DNA of 64,000 nt from positions 1 to 64,000 of the forward strand of contig JASJPG010000100.1 of NCBI GenBank assembly GCA_031426815.1. The letters run 5' to 3'. The DNA comes from PFJX01 sp031426815 (GTDB lineage: Bacteria > Pseudomonadota > Gammaproteobacteria > Burkholderiales > Thiobacillaceae). The position numbers and the translations under genes are program-made. The notes beneath the pieces are model-generated. The model did no database searches. It was not told the DNA's origin and was given only the letters and a program-made list of their open reading frames with translations. This document shows positions 38,013-46,856 of this stretch, piece after piece (the stretch's first letter is position 1; each line of letters begins with the position of its first letter).

Positions 38013-39301
38013 ACCTCAGGTTTAAACCATTGCTTCAGTCAATTCTGAATCTGACCCTGGCGGCAGCGGGGCTTGGCTTATTCGCGTTCAACCATGCCCA
38101 GGCAAGCGAAGGCACCCTAGGGCAGCCGATCCTGCTTGCCTCTGCCGACACGGCCCGTTATTTATCTACGCCGGTTTTGGTGTCGCCCGATTCGCTGATT
38201 TCGAAAGCCTTGCAGGATATTCGCGCCAGCCGTCTTGACGATGCCCTCAAGGAAGTCAATCGCGCCATTGCGCTTCGGCCGGATTTCAAGCTTGCCCACC
38301 TGATTCGCGGCGATCTGCTCATGGCACGCGCCAGGCCGCTACTGGGCCTGGGCGCGGTCGCCAAAGCGCCCAACCAGCCGCTCAACGATCTTCGCGACGA
38401 AGCACGCGTCCGTCTCATGCGCTACATCGACCAGCCCGACCCGGACTACTTGCCGCGCCAGATACTGCAACTGGCACCCAGCCAGAAGTACGCGCTGCTG
38501 GCGGACACTTCACGCGCTCGGCTGTATCTGTTCGAGAACGTTAACGGGGTGCCCCGCCTGAAGTCCGACTTCTACATGACCATCGGCAAGAACGGCACAG
38601 ATAAGCGTATAGAAGGCGACAAGCGCACACCGATGGGTGTTTATCAGATCGCCGAACAACTCCCGCGCGCTGGCCTGGCCGACCTCTATGGCGACGGCGC
38701 TTTCCCGCTCAACTATCCGAATGAGTGGGATCAATCGCAAAAACGCGGTGGTCACGGCATCTGGCTGCATGGCGTCCCTTCCAACACCTATAGTCGCCCG
38801 CCACGTTCGAGCGACGGCTGTGTCGTGGTGGCCAATCCCGACCTGAAAGAACTGTCCCGCTGGATCAAGGTGGGATCGACCCCGGTCATCATTACCGACC
38901 GCACCGATTGGGTTGCTAGCGACATCTGGGAACAGAGCCGCGACGAGCTGCTGACCCAACTGCAGGCATGGCGCGGCGATTGGGAAGCACGCGATCCCGA
39001 TCGCTTCCTGCGCCATTACAGCAGCGTCATGACCACCGGCGAGGGCGCGACCTGGGCAAAAGACAAGCGGCGAAACATCCTGGAAAAGGATTGGATTCGC
39101 GTCTCGCTCAGCGATATCAGCCTGTTCCTCTATCCGGGCGGAGAAATGGCCTACACGGAATTCACCCAACGATACAGCAGCGACAAGCTATCCAGCCTCT
39201 CCAGCAAACGCCTCTATTGGCGACAGGAAAAGGGCGCATGGCGTGTCGCTCTGGAAAAAACGCAAGACATCCCCATTTCCACCAACTTCGCACAACGTTG
39301 A
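38009..39301 (+). CDS. L,D-transpeptidase (YkuD family) with C-terminal NTF2-like domain
   Basis: 430 residues; exported (signal helix around residues 14-32, ending at QASEG). The catalytic domain in the middle has HGIWLHGVPSN and the active-site SSDGCVVV cysteine. Upstream, residues ~60-105 look like a TPR-type helical pair (LDDALKEVNRAIALRPDFK). The last ~100 residues are homologous to the end of the previous protein. YkuD enzymes form 3-3 peptidoglycan cross-links or attach lipoproteins to the wall. Confidence 0.92.
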   Translation: MNLRFKPLLQSILNLTLAAAGLGLFAFNHAQASEGTLGQPILLASADTARYLSTPVLVSPDSLISKALQDIRASRLDDALKEVNRAIALRPDFKLAHLIRGDLLMARARPLLGLGAVAKAPNQPLNDLRDEARVRLMRYIDQPDPDYLPRQILQLAPSQKYALLADTSRARLYLFENVNGVPRLKSDFYMTIGKNGTDKRIEGDKRTPMGVYQIAEQLPRAGLADLYGDGAFPLNYPNEWDQSQKRGGHGIWLHGVPSNTYSRPPRSSDGCVVVANPDLKELSRWIKVGSTPVIITDRTDWVASDIWEQSRDELLTQLQAWRGDWEARDPDRFLRHYSSVMTTGEGATWAKDKRRNILEKDWIRVSLSDISLFLYPGGEMAYTEFTQRYSSDKLSSLSSKRLYWRQEKGAWRVALEKTQDIPISTNFAQR

Positions 39302-39309
39302 GGAAACCG

Positions 39310-39924
39310 ATGAATTCGCACCGCCGTTCCCTGTTATTGCTCGCGCTGGCTGCGCCTTGGGCGAGTCTCGCCCAGGCGGCTTCCAGTAAACCAACCGAAT
39401 CCACCAAAACCAAACGAAAGGTCAAAATGGTCAAACTGCAAACCAACTTCGGGCCCATCACGCTCGAACTCGATGCCAAAGCCGCTCCTGAAACCGTCGC
39501 CAACTTCCTGCAGTACGTCAAGGATGGCCATTATGACGGCACCATATTTCATCGCGTTATCGATGGCTTCATGATTCAAGGCGGTGGTTTTACCGCCGAC
39601 ATGGAGCAGAAACCGACGCGCGAACAGATCAAGAACGAAGCGCAGAACGGCCTCAAGAACGTCACTTACAGCATCGCGATGGCGCGCACGCCCGACCCAC
39701 ATTCGGCCAGCAGCCAGTTCTTCATCAACATTGCCGACAACGCTTTTCTCGATTTCCGCGCGCCCAATGCCCAGGGGTTTGGTTATTGTGTTTTCGGCAA
39801 AGTCAGCGAAGGGCAGGATGTGGTCGATCGCATCCGCAAGGTCCGTACCGGCAATCGTGCAGGTCATCAGGACGTGCCGGTCGAAAACGTCATCATCGAG
39901 CACGCTGAAATCAGCGAAGGCTGA
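39310..39924 (+). CDS. Periplasmic peptidyl-prolyl cis-trans isomerase (cyclophilin type)
   Basis: 204 residues from ATG 39310, with a signal peptide (RRSLLLLALAAPWASLAQA). A cyclophilin domain follows with GTIFHRVIDGFMIQGGGF, ASSQFFINIADN and FGKVSEGQDVVDRI. It lacks the Trp of the human cyclosporin site, as bacterial PpiA/PpiB often do. The internal MVKLQTNFGPITLEL could serve as the start of a cytoplasmic form, but the signal peptide argues for export. Downstream of the transpeptidase by 8 bases. Confidence 0.93.
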   Translation: MNSHRRSLLLLALAAPWASLAQAASSKPTESTKTKRKVKMVKLQTNFGPITLELDAKAAPETVANFLQYVKDGHYDGTIFHRVIDGFMIQGGGFTADMEQKPTREQIKNEAQNGLKNVTYSIAMARTPDPHSASSQFFINIADNAFLDFRAPNAQGFGYCVFGKVSEGQDVVDRIRKVRTGNRAGHQDVPVENVIIEHAEISEG

Positions 39925-40003
39925 CACGCGGCCATTTCACTGAGCCGGCGGGGGCCGGGGCCAAGCATTCCAGCCCCCGCGCCAGTCTCTTGCTCAGAGC
40001 CCT

Positions 40004-40735
40004 ATGCGCTCCCCGCGAGTTTTCTTCATTTCCGATCTACACCTGACACCGGAACGTCCGCTTCCGGTAGCGCTGCTTCACCGCTTTCTCAGAGAACGAG
40101 CGCCACAGGCCGATACGCTCTACATCCTGGGCGACTTCTTCGAAGCCTGGGTAGGCGATGACGATCTGGCTCAGCCATTCCATCGCGACATTGCCGCTGA
40201 GCTGAAATCGCTATCCGAGCGCGGAACCTCGATCTTTTTTCTGCCCGGCAACCGCGATTTTCTAGTAGGGCCGGCTTTCGCGGAAGCGGCCGGTCTGCAC
40301 CCTTTGGAAGACCCCAGCGAGCACGAAATCTGCGGCGTCCCGACTTTGCTGACGCACGGCGATCTGTTTTGTACCGATGACGCAGCCTATCAGGACTTCC
40401 GTCGAGAAGTCCGCACCTCAGCCTGGCAACAACAATTCCTTGCGCAACCGCTGGCGCAACGGCATGCGCTTGCAAAGGCCTTACGCGAGCGGAGCGAACT
40501 CGCCAAGTCGGATAAAAAGCCGGAAATCATGGATGTGAACAATGCGGAGATCGAGCGGATGCTGGTCGCCCACCCGGTCAAGCGCATCATTCATGGACAC
40601 ACACACCGCCCTGCTCGCCACGAGTACAGGCTCAACGGTCAGATTTGCGAACGCTGGGTATTGCCAGACTGGTACGACAGCGGGGGTTACCTGGACTGCG
40701 ACGAAAACGGCTGTCGCCTCTCCGCGTTTTCTTGA
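40004..40735 (+). CDS. lpxH: UDP-2,3-diacylglucosamine diphosphatase LpxH
   Basis: Lipid A synthesis: cleaves UDP-2,3-diacylglucosamine to lipid X. 243 residues. Metallophosphoesterase motifs: SDLHL, GDFFEAWVGDD, GNRDFLVG, HGDLFCTDD and HGHTHRPARH. The C-terminal 49 bases overlap the end of a convergent minus-strand gene. Peripheral inner-membrane enzyme. Confidence 0.95.
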   Translation: MRSPRVFFISDLHLTPERPLPVALLHRFLRERAPQADTLYILGDFFEAWVGDDDLAQPFHRDIAAELKSLSERGTSIFFLPGNRDFLVGPAFAEAAGLHPLEDPSEHEICGVPTLLTHGDLFCTDDAAYQDFRREVRTSAWQQQFLAQPLAQRHALAKALRERSELAKSDKKPEIMDVNNAEIERMLVAHPVKRIIHGHTHRPARHEYRLNGQICERWVLPDWYDSGGYLDCDENGCRLSAFS

Positions 40736-41457
40736 GCCGCACCGCCAACCACAAAACGCGTATAGCCAGCCGGTAGCTCGAACAACTCGGGTCTGGGTAC
40801 CCGTTTGTCATATCCCTGGTAAACGCGACTCCGTCCATCCCAATAGCGCACAGCCAGCGGCAACCCACGGCTGTATTCGACCCCCGCCTCGCGGACATCG
40901 ATCGCAAGCGCACAAGGCTGCCGAATATCCTCCGGCGTTCCCGCCCAGGCATTGGCCTGATTGGCGGCCAGCATACGACGGAAAGCCTCCATTAATCGGG
41001 CCTCTTTCTGCAGCAAGGGCGCAGATTTGAATTCCACGCAAAGCTTTCCGTTGAGCCTGACCTGGGTCACCTCGCCCACCTCGCTAGGCAGCGTTTCCTG
41101 ACTCAGCGTCCACGCCTTGGGCCAAACATTTTTGACCGAGCCGGACACAATACCCGTCATTCGGCTCTCACCGGGAGCGACATGCCAGATCGTGTTTGCC
41201 TGACGATCAAACAGGATGAAACCTTGATCGTCCTGGCCATAATCCATGCGCATTCGACCCCCCAGAATAAGGATACGGCTGAGGTAAGCGGGTTGCTCCG
41301 GCTCACGATCTTCATAACGAATCTCCGTCATGAGTTCGCTCAAGGATTGAGATAGGGTCAACTTGACGGGACTTGGTGAGGCAAAAGCCAGGCAAGCGAA
41401 AGCGATTCCAATCCAGCCGAACAGAATCCGATAGCCGGCAGACTTGCCAAATCGCAT
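40687..41457 (-). CDS. Exported protein of unknown function
   Basis: 256 residues from ATG 41457 (MRFGKSAGYRI), 9 bases after a GGAG ribosome site; ATG 41463 is the alternative. A hydrophobic N-terminal segment (ILFGWIGIAFACLAFASPSP) is a signal peptide or anchor. The body has beta-rich sequence such as GRMRMDYGQDDQGFILFDRQ followed by TIWHVAP, loosely like LolA/DUF4412-type periplasmic proteins; I do not claim membership. Two Cys residues (KLCVEF and QPCALAI) could form a disulfide. Its end overlaps the lpxH end by 49 bases. Confidence 0.75.
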   Translation of the reverse strand: MRFGKSAGYRILFGWIGIAFACLAFASPSPVKLTLSQSLSELMTEIRYEDREPEQPAYLSRILILGGRMRMDYGQDDQGFILFDRQANTIWHVAPGESRMTGIVSGSVKNVWPKAWTLSQETLPSEVGEVTQVRLNGKLCVEFKSAPLLQKEARLMEAFRRMLAANQANAWAGTPEDIRQPCALAIDVREAGVEYSRGLPLAVRYWDGRSRVYQGYDKRVPRPELFELPAGYTRFVVGGAAQENAERRQPFSSQSR

Positions 41458-41476
41458 TGGCATTCTCTCCACATCA

Positions 41477-41505
41477 AGAAAAGAGCCCCTCGATGAGGGG
41501 CTCTT
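41477..41505 (-). terminator. Rho-independent terminator after the unknown exported protein gene at 41528
   Basis: Perfect 11-base stem AAGAGCCCCTC (41481-41491) / GAGGGGCTCTT (41495-41505) with a 3-base loop; on the minus strand it is followed by TTTTC. It separates the two minus-strand unknown genes. Confidence 0.88.
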
Positions 41506-41527
41506 GTTTGCTCCCTGCAAGTCCAGG

Positions 41528-42400
41528 TTAGCGACCGCCGCCGGCCACTTCGGTCAGAGTGTCATGAATAATGCCGGGGGCTTCGACGATACGCATAAAA
41601 CTGCCCATCCCGACCGCTGGCCAGCCCAGTGCGATACGGAAACGTGCAAAAAGATGGCCTGGCTTATTGTCCACGACATAGATTTCGTAAGGCAAAGCTG
41701 CAATGTTTTCCACCCCTGCCGTCTTCACCCACCAGCTCTCGCCCTCCTTGGGGTCATTCATCGCAACTCCGAATACCGCGATTTTCTTGTCCGGCATGAT
41801 GATTTCATACACCTTGCTGGTCTTGCCGACACCGCGTGCCAAATTGTCTTGAATAGCTTTCACCGCATCCTCGAACACCAGATGCTCCATAAGTACATTC
41901 TTGTCGGACTCGAATCCTTCCATGCCAAACATGTACTGGTAATCGGCCAAATCCTTGCGATCGACATCGCCACCGAACGCTTTCCCAGCGCCCAGCGCCT
42001 TTTTCAACTTGTTTTGCGTCGCTTTGACGGTTTTTTCAGCCTGCGGAAACTGTTTGCGGAAATAGGCGCGCAGCCAATATTCCAGATTGATGTAAGACAC
42101 TGAGCCGTCGGCCTTGACGCCAATACGGATAGGCGCGCCGACAATGCTGGTGCCGCCAAGTTTATGCACCACGTCGAGCAGGCCCTTATCGGTCACCACC
42201 AGAACGCCGTAGCCCGGCAAACCTGACGGCATATATTTGCCCGCAACACTGAACCCCGCCTTGGTGAGCTTGCCTTCAACCTGTGCAAGAACAGCTTGGA
42301 CCTCGCCAGCAGACACCTTGTCACCCTGGATGTAGGGGGACAGCGCCCAAGCCAGTGGCGTAAATAATATCAATGCAGCGACTGCAAGCAGTTGTTTCAT
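41528..42400 (-). CDS. Periplasmic protein of unknown function
   Basis: 290 residues with a signal peptide (MKQLLAVAALILFTPLAWA). Sequence is alpha/beta mixed and Lys-rich, with KLTKAGFSVAGKYMPSGLPG, IGVKADGSVSYINLEYWLRAYF and KVYEIIMPDKKIAVFGVAM. No cysteines beyond the signal region and no metal motif I can identify. I do not recognise a domain. It sits between a porin gene and its own terminator, transcribed alone. Confidence 0.8.
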   Translation of the reverse strand: MKQLLAVAALILFTPLAWALSPYIQGDKVSAGEVQAVLAQVEGKLTKAGFSVAGKYMPSGLPGYGVLVVTDKGLLDVVHKLGGTSIVGAPIRIGVKADGSVSYINLEYWLRAYFRKQFPQAEKTVKATQNKLKKALGAGKAFGGDVDRKDLADYQYMFGMEGFESDKNVLMEHLVFEDAVKAIQDNLARGVGKTSKVYEIIMPDKKIAVFGVAMNDPKEGESWWVKTAGVENIAALPYEIYVVDNKPGHLFARFRIALGWPAVGMGSFMRIVEAPGIIHDTLTEVAGGGR

Positions 42401-42436
42401 GGTGGAGTCCGGTTGGATGAATAAGGCAGCATTTTA

Positions 42437-42464
42437 AACAAAAAAGCCGGGGAGGCCCCGGCTT
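42437..42464 (-). terminator. Second terminator downstream of the FadL-type gene
   Basis: Perfect stem AAGCCGGGG (42444-42452) / CCCCGGCTT (42456-42464) with a 3-base loop; on the minus strand it is followed by TTTTTTGTTT. The stretch between this and the next hairpin (42470-42600) shows no gene. Confidence 0.82.
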
Positions 42465-42609
42465 CTTCGTGTGAGCCCGCCTCTATTGCCAGTCGGACAT
42501 GGATATACGGCAGGTTCATGAAAGATACCGAAGTCGTTGCATCGTTTGGCGCAGCGACTGCCGGGAGCACTTCCACCTCAAGTAAGTGCGCCCTGCCGGG
42601 CGCACCATG

Positions 42610-42633
42610 AAAAAGCCCGCACGCAGCGGGCTT
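42610..42633 (-). terminator. First terminator downstream of the FadL-type gene
   Basis: Perfect stem AAGCCCGC (42613-42620) / GCGGGCTT (42626-42633) with loop ACGCA; minus-strand T-run after it. It lies 20 bases after the porin stop codon. Confidence 0.82.
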
Positions 42634-42652
42634 AATGGGGATGAAACAACAA

Positions 42653-43882
42653 TCAGAATTTTTTGTTGAAGCTCAGACCAAATGCGTCTTGGCTCATGCT
42701 GAGGTGACCTGCCCCAACAAAACCACCGATACCATTCTGGTCCTTCTTAAAGGCATGCATATAGGAACCCGTAATAGAGGTATCAGCACTCAAGTTTTTG
42801 GTGAAACCCAGTGTCAGATGAGTTTCCACAATCCCAGGTGCCAGCGTATTGAAATCAAACCCAATATCTTCGCCAGGCGTAGGAGCAGCGGGCAGTTCGA
42901 TGGGTGATTTTCCATAGTTCAGGCCGGCGCGCAACGTCAAATCATTGCTGTACTTGTATGCTGCACCCAGTTTGAATACGGTCTGATTTTCCCAGCCGAA
43001 ACCATGCTGATTAACCCCGAAAAGGGACATTTTTGCCAAGTTACCGGTGGTATCAACGCTAGCGTAATTAATACGCATGACATCAAAGGCGATGTCGAGT
43101 TTGTCACTTGCCTTAACCGCGATACCGACACCAAAGTTGGCCGGAATGTCAAATTCGCCGCCGTTCGGAAAAAGTACCGCATAGTCATCAAGCTTACTCA
43201 TGTTGCTCTTGGATTGGTAAGTTGCACCAAGAGTTACTGAGTCGTTGATTTGATACATGCCCCCCAGACGCAAGCTCGCTCCGTATGAATAGTCTTTTCC
43301 GTTATCAGCCTGTCCAAACGCACCAAGACCTTGTGACTCGAACGATTGGGCTATCAGGTTCAAAGTTGCGCCGACAGAGAGCTGCGGATTGAATTTGTAA
43401 GCAACAGTTGGTGCAATAAATAGCTGCATCAGGTCAATGCCTACTGTCGATCCGGGAGTGCCGCCAGGGAAGCCGGTGAAGGGATGGTCACCATCACCAT
43501 AAGTAGTATTCATACCGCCGTTACCAAAAACAGACACGCCAAAAGACATGCTGTTGTTGATCATGCGATTGTAGCCAAACTCCGGAATCGGGAACCAACT
43601 CTCCATCGCGCCGCTACCGTTACCATCAGGCGAGCCTGCAGCGTACGTAAACCCACGATCCGGCGCAAAAATCTCAAGGCCGATATCCATACGGTTGCCC
43701 ACATGCACCATACCAGCAGGGTTGGTCGCAGCAGCCAGGCTGTCCTGCGGATATGCAATTCCGGCTCCGCCCATACCTTTGGCGGACATGCCATAGCCAT
43801 GAGCAAAGTAACCATTTGTAGCAAAAGCGGAACCGGCGAAGCCGACAGCGGCCAGGGCGATCAGTAGTTGGGTCTTGCGCAT
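42653..43882 (-). CDS. OMPP1/FadL/TodX-family outer membrane transport protein
   Basis: 409 residues: signal peptide (LLIALAAVGFAGSAFA), then the FadL N-terminal hatch with NGYFAHGYGMSAKGMGGAG and the family motif AATNPAGM. The remainder is alternating beta-strand sequence, and the C-terminus ends in Phe (SFNKKF), as outer-membrane barrels do. FadL-type porins take up hydrophobic compounds such as long-chain fatty acids or aromatics; substrate here unknown. Codon use is somewhat less GC-rich than in the neighbours. Confidence 0.92.
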   Translation of the reverse strand: MRKTQLLIALAAVGFAGSAFATNGYFAHGYGMSAKGMGGAGIAYPQDSLAAATNPAGMVHVGNRMDIGLEIFAPDRGFTYAAGSPDGNGSGAMESWFPIPEFGYNRMINNSMSFGVSVFGNGGMNTTYGDGDHPFTGFPGGTPGSTVGIDLMQLFIAPTVAYKFNPQLSVGATLNLIAQSFESQGLGAFGQADNGKDYSYGASLRLGGMYQINDSVTLGATYQSKSNMSKLDDYAVLFPNGGEFDIPANFGVGIAVKASDKLDIAFDVMRINYASVDTTGNLAKMSLFGVNQHGFGWENQTVFKLGAAYKYSNDLTLRAGLNYGKSPIELPAAPTPGEDIGFDFNTLAPGIVETHLTLGFTKNLSADTSITGSYMHAFKKDQNGIGGFVGAGHLSMSQDAFGLSFNKKF

Positions 43883-44032
43883 GTGGTGTTTCCCCTCGAA
43901 AACGGTGTGTTTAGTTTGACGTTCGGTTTACAACGGGCAGGATGTTAATCAGCCAACCGCCCCATCGCAAGGAATAACCTGTGTCAAAACCCTCGTATTG
44001 TGAAAATTTCAACAGGACACCTGGAAACCAAC

Positions 44033-44060
44033 AAAAATGCCACCCTAGGGTGGCATTTTT
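44033..44060. terminator. Perfectly palindromic bidirectional terminator
   Basis: The 28 bases are a perfect palindrome (AAAAATGCCACCCT and its inverse), so the hairpin ends in a T-run on both strands. It lies 20 bases after the dsrE2 stop codon and upstream of the porin start. Confidence 0.88.
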
Positions 44061-44080
44061 GTACTACAGCCCAAACCGCT

Positions 44081-44593
44081 TTAGATATACAGACAGATGT
44101 CCGTCTCTCCAGCGAACTCGAAGAAAGTGGCTGCGCCACCATATTCGACACCATCAATGAAATCGCTGTGTTCGAATCCGAACAGCTCGACCGTCATCTG
44201 GCAGGCGATGAACTTCACTTCGGCTTCCTGGCACAATTCACGCAACTCGGGAATGCTCGCAACACCATTGTTCTTGATGGTTTGCTTCATCAATACGGTA
44301 GCCAGGGATTCATAGCCGGGCACCAGGGATTGAATCGCATTGGGCATGTTCCAGTTGATTTCGCGGAACCACTTCGGTCCGAACGGCATCTTCATGGGCA
44401 TGCCCGGGTTGCCCAGAGGGCTTACCTTGAGGCCGGAAAGATCTTTGCGCAGCATCTGCAGGCCATAGAAGGTAAAGAAAATCTGAGTTTCGTAACCCAA
44501 GGCAGCGGCCGTAGAGGCCAGAATAAACGGGGGGTAAGCCCAGTCCAGAGTGCCTTTGGTCGCGATGATCGCCATCTTCTTTTGATCGTCCAT
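44081..44593 (-). CDS. dsrE2: DsrE/DsrF-like sulfur-relay protein (DsrE2)
   Basis: 170 residues from ATG 44593 (MDDQKKMAIIATKGTLDWAYPP); a GAGAGG ribosome site precedes it. Belongs to the DsrE/F/DrsE2 fold: an N-terminal Rossmann-like strand and helix, hydrophobic FILASTAAALGYE, and the conserved cysteine near the end of a strand (VKFIACQMTVELFGF), with another Cys in ELCQEAE. DsrE2 accepts sulfane sulfur from rhodanese and TusA in sulfur oxidisers (known for Allochromatium and relatives). Last gene of the rhd-tusA-dsrE2 set. Confidence 0.9.
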   Translation of the reverse strand: MDDQKKMAIIATKGTLDWAYPPFILASTAAALGYETQIFFTFYGLQMLRKDLSGLKVSPLGNPGMPMKMPFGPKWFREINWNMPNAIQSLVPGYESLATVLMKQTIKNNGVASIPELRELCQEAEVKFIACQMTVELFGFEHSDFIDGVEYGGAATFFEFAGETDICLYI

Positions 44594-44640
44594 CACACCA
44601 CCTCTCAATCTTGCGGTTTTATGACTACGCTGGATGCTGC

Positions 44641-44868
44641 TTATTTTTTCTTGATGAAGAAGGTGTACTCACCACCTGCTTCAGCTGAAGACAGCAACTC
44701 ATTGCCAGTCTGCTTGGCAAAGGCCGCGAAGTCTTTAACGGAACCCGGATCTGTAGAAACAATCTTCAGGACTTGTCCGCTGGTGCATTCATTCAAGGCC
44801 TTCTTGCAACGCAGAATGGGCAACGGGCAATTCAGGCCACGGGCATCAAGCTCTTTATCGAAATTCAT
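44641..44868 (-). CDS. tusA: Sulfur carrier protein TusA (SirA family)
   Basis: 75 residues. The hallmark CPxP motif is in LDARGLNCPLPILRCKKAL, where Cys14 carries persulfide sulfur. The remaining TusA fold strands (LKIVSTDPGSVKDFAAF) are present. In sulfur oxidisers TusA passes sulfur between rhodanese, DsrE2 and the heterodisulfide-reductase-like or Dsr system. Confidence 0.95.
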   Translation of the reverse strand: MNFDKELDARGLNCPLPILRCKKALNECTSGQVLKIVSTDPGSVKDFAAFAKQTGNELLSSAEAGGEYTFFIKKK

Positions 44869-44978
44869 GTTAGCTCCTTCACAAAATTAGCAAATGCTAA
44901 AAAAAGCCGGCGTAATTTACCCGTGTTGCAGGGGGATTGCAACGATGCGGGATACCGGCAAGAACAGTGGAATTTGAC

Positions 44979-45311
44979 TCAGGACAAAGCGGCAAGAGGC
45001 TTTCCGGAGCGGGCCCAGGCCATGATTCCACCAGACAGGTTGTGCATGTTTTCGAACCCCTTGGCAGCCATGAATGCACACGCCTGCGCGGAACGAGCAC
45101 CCGAATTGCAATAGATCACGACAGGTTTGTCTTGCGGGATATCGGCTGCACGCAACGGCAGCAAGTGCAGAGGAATGTGGATAGCACCGTTGATCACGCC
45201 ACGCGAGACTTCGCCTTCCGTGCGCACATCAATCAGATGAATCTGGTCTTTACCAGCTTCAAGTGCGTCTACATCCAACTCTTTGATGTTGTACATACCG
45301 AACATACTCAT
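44979..45311 (-). CDS. Single-domain rhodanese
   Basis: 110 residues from ATG 45311 (MSMFGMYNIKELDVDAL). The rhodanese fold shows IHLIDVRTEGEVSRGVINGAIHI and the active-site loop IYCNSGARSAQA with the catalytic Cys. First gene of the sulfur-relay set rhodanese-tusA-dsrE2; a 110-base gap to tusA contains no gene. Confidence 0.93.
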   Translation of the reverse strand: MSMFGMYNIKELDVDALEAGKDQIHLIDVRTEGEVSRGVINGAIHIPLHLLPLRAADIPQDKPVVIYCNSGARSAQACAFMAAKGFENMHNLSGGIMAWARSGKPLAALS

Positions 45312-45451
45312 TCCTCTCAAGAACAAATATTAGAGTTTTCTAATCTACTATTTTTTCCTTTTTTTTTCAAGCATCTTGCCACGTTGGAATGGCATTAAAG
45401 ATGTGTTTGAAGAAGCCGATATGCAGATAGCTTTCTCAAAACAGGCCAAAC

Positions 45452-46813
45452 ATGAGCGCCCATTCCGCCGAGACATTCCTTGCCGAATTCGCCCACCAGG
45501 CAGGTGGATTGGGACACGAAGCAGCCGACATTTCCGGCTCTCTGGACGACCTTGCCGAAATCGGCCAGAGCCAGTTTGAAACTTTCAGGGCACTATCCCA
45601 GGATATACAGGGGATGGCCCAATCGAATCAATCGATCCATCAGGATGCGCAGGAAGCCGAGCGGCTCGCTCGTGAATCGCGGATCACCGTGGAATCTGCG
45701 CTGAACGATACCCGTATGCTGGCTTCTGCCGTGACACGCGTTGAAGCGGGAATCACCCAGGTTGGCGCAGCCTTGAGAAAGGTTGCGGAAGCTGCCCAGG
45801 ATATTGGCCAAATTGCCTTCCAGACTCGTATCGTCGCGTTCAATGCGTCGGTCGAAGCAGTACGTGCAGGCGAAGCCGGGAAAGGGTTTGGCGTCGTCGC
45901 CGATGCAGTCAAAGATCTGGCGCAAAGAGTGCAGTCTTCGAGTCAACTCATCACCACGACAGTAAATCAACTCAACCAGCGCGTAGAAGCGCTCGCCAAA
46001 GAAGTTGAAGCAGAACACGGCAGCCATCTAGGCAGCGCCGAGGCCGCGGTGGATAGTGCAATTTCTGCGTTCCGCACCTCGTTTGGCGAAGTCTCCGCCA
46101 AGATTCACCAGATTACGCAACATGCCCAGTCAAACCTGGCGACTTGCGACGCAGTTCTCTTCTCGACTCAATCGCTGGACGAAAACATTTCCACGTCGAA
46201 CGCGACGTTACAGGCTGCAAAGAACCGCGCGCATGGCTTACTCAGCTTGAGTGAGCGGCTTATCGAGATCACCACGGAAAGCGGCGTCGAAACCGAAGAC
46301 AGCCCCTATATACAAGCAGTCACCGAAGCCGCAGATGAAATATCGCGCATGTTCGAAGAGGCCGTTGAGAATGGTGTCATCGGATTGAACGAGTTGTTCG
46401 ATGAACAGTACACGCTGATAGCAGGCTCGAATCCCAAGCAACACTTGACCCGCTTTACCGAATTTGCCGACCGCTACTTACCGCAGATTCAAGAACCGTT
46501 GGCGCAACTGTCCCCTTTGGTCGTGTTCTGCGCAGCGGTAGATCGGAATGGTTACTTACCGACTCACAATCTGAAATTCTCCAAGCCGCAGGGCCGCAAT
46601 CTCGAATGGAATACCGCCAACTGCCGCAACCGACGTATTTTCAATGACGCCACCGGCCTCAACGCGGGCCGCAACAAGAAGCCATTTCTGCTTCAGACAT
46701 ACCGCCGAAACATGGGCGGCGGTCGTCACGTCGTGCTGAAGGATCTATCTGCGCCCATCACCGTCAAGGGACGACATTGGGGCGGCCTTCGACTAGCCTA
46801 TAAATTCAGCTGA
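45452..46813 (+). CDS. Soluble methyl-accepting chemotaxis-type signal transducer
   Basis: 453 residues with no membrane segment. Residues ~1-280 are coiled-coil; the conserved hairpin tip is degenerate relative to classical receptors (IAFQTRIVAFNASVEAVRAG followed by EAGKGFGVVADAVKDLAQRV). The C-terminal ~150 residues have VVFCAAVDRNGYLPTHNLKF, ANCRNRRIFNDATGL and GRHWGGLRLAYKF, a C-terminal domain often attached to MCPs and likely sensory. It is divergent from the sulfur-relay genes with 140 bases between. Confidence 0.88.
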   Translation: MSAHSAETFLAEFAHQAGGLGHEAADISGSLDDLAEIGQSQFETFRALSQDIQGMAQSNQSIHQDAQEAERLARESRITVESALNDTRMLASAVTRVEAGITQVGAALRKVAEAAQDIGQIAFQTRIVAFNASVEAVRAGEAGKGFGVVADAVKDLAQRVQSSSQLITTTVNQLNQRVEALAKEVEAEHGSHLGSAEAAVDSAISAFRTSFGEVSAKIHQITQHAQSNLATCDAVLFSTQSLDENISTSNATLQAAKNRAHGLLSLSERLIEITTESGVETEDSPYIQAVTEAADEISRMFEEAVENGVIGLNELFDEQYTLIAGSNPKQHLTRFTEFADRYLPQIQEPLAQLSPLVVFCAAVDRNGYLPTHNLKFSKPQGRNLEWNTANCRNRRIFNDATGLNAGRNKKPFLLQTYRRNMGGGRHVVLKDLSAPITVKGRHWGGLRLAYKFS

Positions 46814-46856
46814 TAGGCAATCAACACAGGGAACTGGGCAAGCGGGGCAGGAAATG

